A DNA stretch of 10,942 bases from Methanobacteriota archaeon. GTDB taxonomy: Archaea > Halobacteriota > Syntropharchaeia > JACQPP01. The stretch lies in assembly GCA_016207465.1 (NCBI GenBank), contig JACQPP010000050.1, forward strand, positions 1-10,942, read 5' to 3'. A program made the position numbers and the translations under genes. The stretch's first letter is position 1, and each line of letters begins with the position of its first letter. The notes under the pieces are model-generated. The model was not told the DNA's origin. It worked only from the letters and a program-made list of their open reading frames with translations, and made no database searches. Shown piece by piece: positions 6,174-10,942 of this stretch.

Positions 6174-6728
6174 ATGGCCGAGCGCGCCCGCCGGGGGATG
6201 GCCCTCGGCCTCCCCGCCGCCTGCACCCTCACCCTCGGCGCCCTCGGCAACATCAACATCTTCAACTACGCCCCCAAGGAACTCTTCGCCCGCTTCTTCC
6301 CCGAGCCCCCCCTCCTGGCCCTCGCCCTCCTCGGGGCCATCGGCATCTCCATGTTCACCCTCTTCCTCACCGCCCTCTACCGCTTCGTGAGCGTCCTCCT
6401 CGGCGGCGCCGGGACCTACATGAAGATGCTGGAACTGGTGGGGGCCGCCAGCCTCCCCCTCGCCGTCTCCCAGGGGATCCTCCTCCCCCTCGGAGCCCTG
6501 GGCCTCCCCCAGAAAATGGCGGGCCCCCTCGCCGGACTCCTCCTCATCCCCTTCGTCACCTGGTACTTCTACCTCCTCCTCCAGGCCATCCACCACTCCA
6601 CCGAACTCCCCATGGACCGGAGCGCCGCCGTCATCCTCATACCCCTCGCCGCCGGGGCCCTCCTGGGGGCCGCCATGCTCCCCAACCTCCAGCAGTTCCA
6701 GGGGTCCCTCGGGAGGACAGGAGGATGA
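6174..6728 (+). CDS. Yip1-like five-helix membrane protein
   Basis: This is a 184-residue integral membrane protein from the ATG at 6174. Five hydrophobic segments are visible: about 8-30, 45-75, 87-108, 117-138 and 149-168, with the P-x-x-L-x-x-L spacing and central Tyr/Phe-rich helix typical of the Yip1 superfamily. Its function in archaea is unknown; eukaryotic Yip1 proteins act in membrane traffic. The family's usual opening, a short helix then L-x-x-x-P-x-x-F, is seen just before this ATG as SLLLHPERF in the same frame, and no ATG, GTG or TTG lies between it and the TAG at 6114. The true product may therefore start upstream, by an unusual start or by joining to the SHOCT-like frame. GAGAGG stands only 3 bases before the ATG, too close for good initiation. 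Confidence 0.75.
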   Translation: MAERARRGMALGLPAACTLTLGALGNINIFNYAPKELFARFFPEPPLLALALLGAIGISMFTLFLTALYRFVSVLLGGAGTYMKMLELVGAASLPLAVSQGILLPLGALGLPQKMAGPLAGLLLIPFVTWYFYLLLQAIHHSTELPMDRSAAVILIPLAAGALLGAAMLPNLQQFQGSLGRTGG

Positions 6729-6730
6729 AA

Positions 6731-6768
6731 AAACAATCCACAGATTACGCAGAGCCACACAGATAACG
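6731..6768. repeat. Possible remnant of a CCACAGATTACRCAGA-type dispersed repeat
   Basis: Between the convergent Yip1-like and phosphomannose isomerase genes the sequence reads CCACAGATTACGCAGAG (6738-6754) followed directly by CCACACAGATAACG, two imperfect copies of one unit. This wording resembles the short CACAGAT iterations I recall in intergenic DNA of many bacteria and some methanogens. The resemblance is from memory and no origin is proven. Confidence 0.4.
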
Positions 6769-6774
6769 GCTCGC

Positions 6775-7932
6775 TTACACCAGACCCCGCAAATCGTTCC
6801 CCCGCCCGTGGCCCCCCAGCCCCGCAATCCTCTCCCCTGACACTCTAGCCTTCTCCAGCGGCTCCACGATGTCCCTCCGCAGGTCGGGGACGTAGGTCAC
6901 CAGCACACTCAGCCCGGCCCGGCCCGAATCCCCGCGGGGGCGCCCTACCCCGCGGTCGCGCCTCACCTGCCATCCCCCCAGGGCCGCCGGAATCAGCACG
7001 GTCTGTCCAGCCTCAAACCCCTCCGACAGCAGTCCACCGGCCCCCCTCGGAGACCCGTAGACCACACTCCCCCGCCCCTCCAGGCAGGTCAGCACCACGA
7101 ACCTCTCCGGGTGGGCCTCCACATGCTTCCGGTCCCGCAGGTCCCACCGCTCCATCGCAAAACGGCGGCAGGCCATCAGAACGGTGCGGGTGTTGCCATT
7201 CTCCTGCACCGACACCGGCTCGATTCTCCGGCTCGGCACGTCCTCGAACACGGTGACATCGAAGCACTTCCGCAGGTGCTCCCGAGCCTGCCTGGGGGTG
7301 TGGGGCCACTCCAGCCAGTCGAAGTTGTAGGTCACGTCGCTGTTCTGCTGTGCCTCGAAGAGCAGAATCCCGGGCCCGATGGCGTGGAGGGTCCCCGCCG
7401 GGGCATAGAGGGTGTCCCCCGCCTTCACCTCCACGGCCTCCATGGTGTCGGTGGAGCGCCCCCGCGCCACCAAATCCCGAAACCGCTCCAGGGTGAGCCC
7501 CCGGGCGTTCCCGCAATACAACCGGGCCCCCCGCCGGGCCTCCAGGATATACCACGCCTCGGTCTTCCCCATCTCCCCCGGCTCATGGAGCGCCGCATAC
7601 CCGTCGGTGGGATGGACCTGCGGCGGGAGCAGGCGCTGGGCATCCAGGAACTTGAGCAGGAGGGGGAACTTCCCCGGACACTCGCGGGCCACCCGCGTCC
7701 CCAGGAGGCCCTCCCCCATCTCCTCCACCAGACGCCGCAGGGTGCAGCCCTCCAGGGGGCCCCCCCGGACCACCGACTGGTCGGGGCCGTGGTCCGACAC
7801 CTCCCACGTCTCCGCCAGCGTCCCCTCCCCCGGGAGGCCGTCCTTCGCCGGGAACCGCGCGGGGATGCGGCGCCCCCCGAAGGGATAGTTGCGGATGACC
7901 TCGCGGAACCGTAGGGGATAGAGGGGGAGCAT
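6775..7932 (-). CDS. manA: Class I mannose-6-phosphate isomerase
   Basis: This zinc-dependent cupin enzyme interconverts fructose-6-phosphate and mannose-6-phosphate, feeding GDP-mannose for glycans and glycosylation. It has 385 residues, longer than many bacterial short forms (~320). Visible marks are ETWEVSDH (41-48), FPLLLKFLDAQRLLPPQVHP (89-108) with the zinc ligands Gln105 and His107, GKTEAWYIL (122-130) with ligand Glu125, GDTLYAPAGTLHAIGPG (172-188) with ligand His183, and EAQQNSDVTYNFDWLEW (193-209). A second cupin half follows, with CLEGRGSVVYG and AGQTVLIPAA. The tail after about 350 is Arg/Gly-rich and not recognisable. It begins 3 bases after padR, so the two are co-transcribed. 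Codon use is more mixed than in its neighbours, which fits acquisition; this is inference. Confidence 0.92.
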   Translation of the reverse strand: MLPLYPLRFREVIRNYPFGGRRIPARFPAKDGLPGEGTLAETWEVSDHGPDQSVVRGGPLEGCTLRRLVEEMGEGLLGTRVARECPGKFPLLLKFLDAQRLLPPQVHPTDGYAALHEPGEMGKTEAWYILEARRGARLYCGNARGLTLERFRDLVARGRSTDTMEAVEVKAGDTLYAPAGTLHAIGPGILLFEAQQNSDVTYNFDWLEWPHTPRQAREHLRKCFDVTVFEDVPSRRIEPVSVQENGNTRTVLMACRRFAMERWDLRDRKHVEAHPERFVVLTCLEGRGSVVYGSPRGAGGLLSEGFEAGQTVLIPAALGGWQVRRDRGVGRPRGDSGRAGLSVLVTYVPDLRRDIVEPLEKARVSGERIAGLGGHGRGNDLRGLV

Positions 7933-7935
7933 CCC

Positions 7936-8286
7936 TCAATGCTGCACCCGGGAACGCTTAACCGTTTTCGGGGAGACCCTCCGGGCGGGGGACTTCCGCT
8001 CCTCCACGATGTCCCCGAAGGTGGAGCAGAACCGGTCACAGGCGAATGAGAACTGCCGCTTCCCCAGAGCCGTAATGAAGCACACCTTCTTCCCGTCCTC
8101 GTCCCGGGAAGTGATGAGCCCCCGCCGCTCCAGCATCCGCAGCGCGGGGTAGAGGGTCCCCGGGTTCGGCCGCACCCCCCGCCGCCGCTCCAACTCCTCC
8201 GCCAGCTGGTTCCCGTACATGGGCCGCTTCTGCAGGAGCCACAGGAGCAGGAAGGAGAGCAGCCCCCGGGAGTCGAAGACCGACAT
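7936..8286 (-). CDS. PadR-family transcriptional regulator with three cysteines
   Basis: This 116-residue winged-helix regulator is of the PadR type, expected to bind a palindrome as a dimer and usually to repress. The DNA-binding domain spans about 8-80: LLSFLLLWLLQKRPMYGNQL, then the recognition region NPGTLYPALRMLERRGLI (41-58), the PadR signature, and the wing DEDGKKVCFITALGK. The C-terminal dimerisation part is short. Cys69 sits in the wing strand where a Tyr is common, and FACDRFCSTF holds Cys83 and Cys87 as CxxxC. The start at 8286 is where family similarity begins; the frame stays open upstream into the operator region and that part is not coding. A TATA element lies about 30 bases upstream. 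The gene is divergent from the Cys-rich micropeptide and co-directional with manA. Confidence 0.92.
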   Translation of the reverse strand: MSVFDSRGLLSFLLLWLLQKRPMYGNQLAEELERRRGVRPNPGTLYPALRMLERRGLITSRDEDGKKVCFITALGKRQFSFACDRFCSTFGDIVEERKSPARRVSPKTVKRSRVQH

Positions 8287-8310
8287 CAAGGAAACCGGGG
8301 GCCCCGCCCC

Positions 8311-8320
8311 TCTTAAATGT
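8311..8320 (-). promoter_or_regulatory. padR TATA element
   Basis: The minus strand reads ACATTTAAGA, centred about 30 bases before the padR ATG, which predicts a leader of only a few bases. Operator palindrome 1 begins about 6 bases upstream of it (8326), close enough to affect TFB binding at the BRE. Confidence 0.5.
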
Positions 8321-8325
8321 TCCCC

Positions 8326-8341
8326 TATTGGACATCCAATA
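8326..8341. promoter_or_regulatory. PadR operator palindrome 1 (predicted)
   Basis: TATTGGACATCCAATA has 7-bp perfect arms around CA. It is the same motif as operator 2 and sits next to the padR TATA element, which suits autoregulation. Assignment to PadR is inferred from position and dyad symmetry. Confidence 0.75.
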
Positions 8342-8363
8342 CCGACCGGATGGGCCGATACCC

Positions 8364-8371
8364 TTATATAT
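8364..8371 (+). promoter_or_regulatory. Micropeptide TATA box
   Basis: TTATATAT is a near-ideal archaeal TATA box and predicts transcription from about 8393, giving a leader of about 29 bases that contains the ribosome-binding site. Its last bases overlap operator 2. Confidence 0.7.
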
Positions 8372-8389
8372 TGGATATCCAATATTGGA
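8368..8389. promoter_or_regulatory. PadR operator palindrome 2 (predicted), with an extra half-site
   Basis: ATATTGGATATCCAATAT (8368-8385) is an 18-bp perfect palindrome containing the same TATTGGA/TCCAATA arms as operator 1. A third TTGGA half-site follows at 8385-8389, making CCAATATTGG a second, overlapping palindrome. The palindrome starts inside the micropeptide TATA box, so a bound repressor would exclude TBP. Confidence 0.8.
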
Positions 8390-8408
8390 ACCACAATAAG
8401 AAGACACC

Positions 8409-8416
8409 GGAGGTGA
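8409..8416 (+). promoter_or_regulatory. Strong ribosome-binding site of the micropeptide
   Basis: GGAGGTGA is an essentially full match to the archaeal anti-Shine-Dalgarno, five bases before the ATG at 8422. It is the strongest such site in the window and the main reason to accept the very short gene behind it. Confidence 0.85.
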
Positions 8417-8421
8417 AACCC

Positions 8422-8493
8422 ATGGTCCTCGTCCCCTTCCTCATCGGCCTCGCCATCGGCCGCCACTGCTGCTGCAGGAAACACTGCTGCTGA
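8422..8493 (+). CDS. 23-residue cysteine-rich membrane micropeptide
   Basis: I do not recognise a family. The 23-residue product has a hydrophobic, helix-forming half (VLVPFLIGLAIG, residues 2-13, with a GxxxG-like spacing), then R14 and the cluster HCCCRKHCC (15-23) at the extreme C-terminus: five Cys and two His in nine residues. This would sit as a short membrane anchor with a metal- or thiol-binding tip. The gene has an ideal ribosome-binding site, a good TATA box and an overlapping predicted PadR operator, so it is probably expressed and regulated. Inferred roles are metal binding, thiol or redox sensing, or a partner of PadR or of the downstream membrane protein. It could also be a leader peptide for the genes that follow (DUF1802 begins 53 bases later). 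Confidence 0.7.
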   Translation: MVLVPFLIGLAIGRHCCCRKHCC

Positions 8494-8505
8494 GAGCCCG
8501 GGGCA

Positions 8506-8540
8506 AACCTTTATTGGGTCCCCCCGCGAGCCCTTTTTGA
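8506..8540 (+). promoter_or_regulatory. Weak TATA-like element and T5 run between micropeptide and DUF1802 gene
   Basis: TTTATTG (8510-8516) could drive a separate transcript beginning near 8538. CCCTTTTTGA (8531-8540) could instead be a weak terminator of the micropeptide message. Neither is decisive, so the micropeptide may or may not be co-transcribed with the DUF1802 gene. Confidence 0.3.
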
Positions 8541-8546
8541 ACGGCC

Positions 8547-9113
8547 ATGGAGCCCCAGAACCTCTGGGCCCTCAAGGAATGGGCCTCGGTGTGCGGCGCC
8601 CTCGACCGGGGGGACCAGACTCTCCTCTTCCGCAAGGGGGGCATCCGGGACGAGAAGGGGACCTTCCGCCTGGAGCACCCCGAGTTCTTCCTCTACCCCA
8701 CCCGGGAGCACCAGAAGCCCGAGCACCTCCAGCCCCGCCACCGGGAGGCCCTCGCCTCCTACTTCCAGGGCGGAGACCCCGCAACCCTCGAAGTGAAGAA
8801 CTACGCGGTGGTGGACGACGTGCGCCTCGTCCAGGACCCCGCCCCCCTCCAGGCCCTCTCCGGCCACCACGTCTGGACCCCCGAGAACGTGGAGATGCGC
8901 TTCCGCTACAAGCCCCAGATTCCCCTCTACGTCCTCCTGGTCCGCGCCTACCGCCTCCCCCACCCGGTCCAGGTGGAGGCCAACCCGCGCTACGCCGGGT
9001 GCAAGTCCTGGGTGGACCTCGACCACCCCATCCCCACCCGGGGGGCCCGGCCCGTGCTGGACGACAAGGAGTTCGAGGAGGAGCGCCGCGTGCTCGCCAA
9101 GGCGCTGTCATAG
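8547..9113 (+). CDS. DUF1802 family protein
   Basis: This is a cytoplasmic protein of 188 residues with no assigned biochemical function in its family. The match rests on WALKEWASVCGALDRGDQTL (7-26) with LLFRKGGIRDEKGTFRLEH, FFLYPTREHQKPEHLQP (47-63), then HHVWTPENVEMRFRYKPQIP (107-126) with LYVLLVRAYRL, and YAGCKSWVDLD (149-159), which are the conserved blocks of DUF1802. The family occurs in bacteria and scattered archaea. No signal peptide or membrane helix is visible. It ends TAG and the next gene's ATG follows with no gap, in the same frame. It lies downstream of the Cys-rich micropeptide and may share its PadR control. Confidence 0.85.
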   Translation: MEPQNLWALKEWASVCGALDRGDQTLLFRKGGIRDEKGTFRLEHPEFFLYPTREHQKPEHLQPRHREALASYFQGGDPATLEVKNYAVVDDVRLVQDPAPLQALSGHHVWTPENVEMRFRYKPQIPLYVLLVRAYRLPHPVQVEANPRYAGCKSWVDLDHPIPTRGARPVLDDKEFEEERRVLAKALS

Positions 9114-9833
9114 ATGGCCCCAACAGGAGTCCACGGGCTCATCGGGCTCGGGCTCGCCTGGAAGGTGAAACACCCGGGGGCCAAGGTCGGCGTCGCCTGG
9201 GGCAGCCTCCTCCCCGACATGGACCTCCTCGCCGCCCCCCTGGTCCTCCTGCTGACCCAGGATGAAAAAGCGACGGCATCCGTCCACCGCACCTGGACCC
9301 ACAGCCTCCTCGTCATCGGAGCCATCGCCCTCCTCGCCCTCGCGCTCCGCGCCCGGAAGCACCGCGGGGCCCCATTCGCGGGCGGGGTCGCCCTTGGCAT
9401 GGGGGTCCACGTCTTCGCGGACCTCTTCTACATCGCCGGGGTCCCCCTCCTCTACCCCCTCTCCCGCCAGGAATACTGGGTGGTGCCCCCCCTCTACTCC
9501 TCGGCCATTGACTTCAACGCCTACAACCCCACCTTCGAGCTCATCACCGCCCTCGACTTCATGGGAGAGGCTGTCTTCTACCTGGCGGTATTCCACCTCC
9601 TGCGCGGGGAGAAGACCCCCTGGAGACGGGTCCTCCCCCTGGCCGCCGGGGCCAACCTCGCCATCTACACCGGATTCGCCTGGCTCTCCACCCAGGGGCT
9701 CCCCCTCAACACATTCATGGTGGGGGCCTACATCCCCGGACTGGCCTTCCTCGCCCTGTCCACCACGCTCCCCCTGTGGGTGCGGGGGAGAATCGGGAGG
9801 ATGGGGGGCCCGAAGGCGACGGCCCCGGCGTGA
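9114..9833 (+). CDS. YdjM/DUF457-type membrane-bound metal-dependent hydrolase
   Basis: This 239-residue polytopic membrane protein is of the LexA-regulated YdjM / DUF457 group, predicted metal-dependent hydrolases with unknown substrate. The putative metal ligands fall in the usual places: His7 near the N-terminus, LLPDMDLL (32-39) with two Asp, HRTWTH (58-63), and GVHVFADLFYIAGVPLLYPLS (97-117) with His99 and Asp103. Hydrophobic spans run at about 24-48, 64-80, 88-110, 150-163, 175-190 and 203-222. The start codon follows the DUF1802 stop directly with no ribosome-binding site of note, so translation is probably coupled. The tail is basic. Confidence 0.88.
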   Translation: MAPTGVHGLIGLGLAWKVKHPGAKVGVAWGSLLPDMDLLAAPLVLLLTQDEKATASVHRTWTHSLLVIGAIALLALALRARKHRGAPFAGGVALGMGVHVFADLFYIAGVPLLYPLSRQEYWVVPPLYSSAIDFNAYNPTFELITALDFMGEAVFYLAVFHLLRGEKTPWRRVLPLAAGANLAIYTGFAWLSTQGLPLNTFMVGAYIPGLAFLALSTTLPLWVRGRIGRMGGPKATAPA

Positions 9834-9847
9834 CCCGCGGGGGAACC

Positions 9848-9855
9848 CTTATAAG
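9848..9855 (+). promoter_or_regulatory. TATA box of the toxin-antitoxin operon
   Basis: CTTATAAG is centred 27 bases before the antitoxin ATG at 9879, which predicts leaderless transcription. No ribosome-binding site is present, which agrees. Confidence 0.65.
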
Positions 9856-9860
9856 CCACA

Positions 9861-9877
9861 GTTATAATCATTATAAC
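9861..9877. promoter_or_regulatory. Predicted antitoxin autoregulatory operator
   Basis: GTTATAATCATTATAAC has perfect 8-bp arms around a single C. It fills the space between the TATA box and the start codon, covering the expected transcription start, as in autorepressed toxin-antitoxin operons. It is strikingly AT-rich in very GC-rich surroundings. Confidence 0.75.
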
Positions 9878-9878
9878 C

Positions 9879-10106
9879 ATGGGCGCCGAAGCCTACAAGA
9901 CCGTTCCCGTGAAGCCCGACACCTGGCAGCGGCTGAAGAGCTACAAGATGGGGGATGCGACGTACGACGATGTCCTAAATGACCTCATGGACTCGGTCCC
10001 GGTGGAACGGTTCGCCGAAAGCGTCATCCGGGAGTTCCAAGAGCGGGCGAGGACTTGGCGGGGGGGCCGCTCTTGGCGGGCCATCAAGGCAGAACTGAAG
10101 GACTGA
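9879..10106 (+). CDS. Antitoxin of a type II toxin-antitoxin pair
   Basis: This 75-residue protein has an N-terminal part YKTVPVKPDTWQRLKSYKMG (6-25) followed by DATYDDVLNDLMDSV, reading as a strand, helix and helix: the ribbon-helix-helix-like pattern of archaeal VapB/RelB-type antitoxins (resembling the group annotated DUF7557). The C-terminal half (about 44-75) is charged and amphipathic with two Trp, as expected for the segment that wraps the toxin. It is leaderless with a palindromic operator at its start, and the RelE-like toxin gene starts 6 bases downstream. Exact family is uncertain; the role follows from the pairing. Confidence 0.8.
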   Translation: MGAEAYKTVPVKPDTWQRLKSYKMGDATYDDVLNDLMDSVPVERFAESVIREFQERARTWRGGRSWRAIKAELKD

Positions 10107-10112
10107 ACCCCC

Positions 10113-10379
10113 ATGGGCGCTTTCCGGGTCATACTCGACCCCCGGGCCGAGAGGGAGTTCCGCGAACTTCCCGCCCATGTGCGCCGCCGGTTTCTCGGGG
10201 TCTTTTCGGGACTGGAGAAGGACCCCTTCCGACCCCGGCCGGGATGTGACATCCGGGTCATGGCCGGCGGAACGGGGGGCCGTGCGGTCCGAGTGGGCGA
10301 CTACAGGGGACTGTATCTGGTCGTGGACGACGAGGTTCGGTTCATGATGTTCCGGCACCGGAAGGTCGCCTACCGGTAG
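10113..10379 (+). CDS. RelE/ParE-family toxin
   Basis: This 88-residue protein has the compact RelE/ParE fold pattern: FRVILDPRAEREFRELPAHV (4-23), a second helix RRRFLGVFSGLEKDPFRPRPGCDIRVM (24-50), and the core strand RAVRVGDYRGLYLVVDDEVRFMMF (57-80) ending RHRKVAYR. R-V-G-D-Y-R is the family's most constant motif. RelE-type members cleave mRNA at the ribosome and ParE-type members poison gyrase; the C-terminal R-x-R-K-x-x-Y is more like the RelE side, but I cannot decide. The gene follows the antitoxin by 6 bases. It ends 6 bases before the convergent Pelota stop, an unusually tight junction with no room for separate terminators. Codon use is more mixed than in core genes. Confidence 0.88.
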   Translation: MGAFRVILDPRAEREFRELPAHVRRRFLGVFSGLEKDPFRPRPGCDIRVMAGGTGGRAVRVGDYRGLYLVVDDEVRFMMFRHRKVAYR

Positions 10380-10385
10380 TGGTTC

Positions 10386-10942
10386 CTATATTTTGAACCT
10401 CAGTATCGCCCCCAGCCCCCCCAGGGCCTCCAGCCGCTTCCCCGGTTCGGCTTCGCCGCTGAAGACCACCACCCGGCCGCGGGCCCTCTCCACCATCGCT
10501 CCCAGTTGCTCGTCGAATTTGCCGAGTTGGGAGTCGGCCACGAGGAGGGTTTCGATGGCCCCGGTCTGGGCGGCGCGGGTGACCTCCCCGATGCCGTAGG
10601 CCCCCTTGCCCCCTTTGGCGACTTCGGCCAGGAGTTGTTCGATGAGCTGGGCCTCGCGGGCGAGGCGGGCGGTCTGGGCGATGTGGGCGACGACGCCGCG
10701 GCGGAGGAGCTCCTGGAATCCGGCGGGGCCGGCGTGGCCGCAGGTCTCCAGCACCGTTTTTTTGGCGATGGCGGGGTGCTTGTCCTTGAGCAGTTTGTGG
10801 AAGTCCTCCTTGGCGAATCCGGGGCCGGCGACGACGATGGTGTCGGCCCCGGCGTGCTGGGCGAGGGCCCCGGCGACCTCGGCGAAGAACATGCGGCGGC
10901 GGTCCTGCTGGCCGGCCCCCTTGCCGCTGGAGCCCCCCAGCA
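10386..10942 (-). CDS. pelA: Pelota (Dom34) mRNA surveillance factor, C-terminal half (partial)
   Basis: Archaeal Pelota, with aABCE1, splits ribosomes stalled on mRNA ends; it is an eRF1 paralogue. 184 C-terminal residues are visible; the N-terminal Sm-like domain and most of the central domain lie beyond the right edge (whole proteins are ~350). Visible parts are RRRMFFAEVAGALAQHAGAD, then TIVVAGPGFAKEDFHKLL closing the central domain, followed by the third domain KGGKGAYGIGEVTRAAQTGA and IETLLVADSQLGKFDEQL, the eRF1 domain 3 pattern, and ending GLGAILRFKI. Unlike dapA and dapB on the same strand, its codons are C-ending. The stop is TAG. Confidence 0.93.
   Translation of the reverse strand, partial: LGGSSGKGAGQQDRRRMFFAEVAGALAQHAGADTIVVAGPGFAKEDFHKLLKDKHPAIAKKTVLETCGHAGPAGFQELLRRGVVAHIAQTARLAREAQLIEQLLAEVAKGGKGAYGIGEVTRAAQTGAIETLLVADSQLGKFDEQLGAMVERARGRVVVFSGEAEPGKRLEALGGLGAILRFKI

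Noticed and set aside
8287..8484. Upstream in-frame extension of padR
   Set aside because: PadR similarity begins at 8286, and the extension would translate both palindromes and the divergent TATA box and micropeptide gene.
1..10942. CRISPR array, tRNA, rRNA or insertion sequence
   Set aside because: No regularly spaced repeats, no tRNA-like cloverleaf, no rRNA sequence and no transposase were found by eye.

Overview
This is archaeal DNA of very high G+C content, most likely from a euryarchaeal lineage. The archaeal markers are ribosomal protein S17e, Pelota, the bifunctional fructose-1,6-bisphosphate aldolase/phosphatase, a THUMP-type tRNA m2G10 methyltransferase, and promoters with TATA elements 25-30 bases before the start codon that often leave almost no leader. 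The order rps17e-dapA-dapB also resembles euryarchaeal methanogens and relatives, from memory. I cannot place it more precisely.

Layout. 1-1577 (minus): rps17e, dapA and dapB form one tight operon of translation plus lysine biosynthesis; dapB runs off the left edge. 1578-1885: a 308-base divergent intergenic region with a long GC-rich hairpin and the fbp promoter. 1886-4074 (plus): the gluconeogenic FBP aldolase/phosphatase and a tRNA guanosine-10 methyltransferase in an operon. 4122-4520 (plus): a PPOX/F420-type flavoprotein. 4581-4949 (minus): a SnoaL/NTF2-like protein, divergent from RNase Z (5002-5952, plus) around one central ATAT element. 5958-6728 (plus): a short SHOCT-like reading frame and a Yip1-like membrane protein in the same frame, separated by one TAG, with a perfect 18-bp inverted repeat at the front. 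6775-8286 (minus): padR and a class I phosphomannose isomerase. 8422-9833 (plus): a 23-residue Cys-rich membrane micropeptide divergent from padR, then a DUF1802 protein and a YdjM/DUF457 membrane protein. 9879-10379 (plus): an antitoxin and RelE/ParE toxin pair with its own operator. 10386-10942 (minus): the C-terminal half of Pelota.

The most novel element is the padR/micropeptide locus. Two palindromes of the form TATTGGA-NN-TCCAATA, 43 bp apart centre to centre, lie between a PadR repressor carrying three cysteines and a 23-aa peptide made of one hydrophobic helix followed by HCCCRKHCC. The peptide has a perfect GGAGGTGA ribosome-binding site and a TATA box that overlaps one palindrome. 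This looks like a self-contained thiol- or metal-responsive switch, but that function is inference.

Other points of note are three co-directional gene junctions in which the two frames are continuous across a single TAG, a strand-composition and codon-ending polarity that flips near 10.4 kb, and a CCACAGATTACGCAGAG-type intergenic repeat remnant near 6.75 kb.
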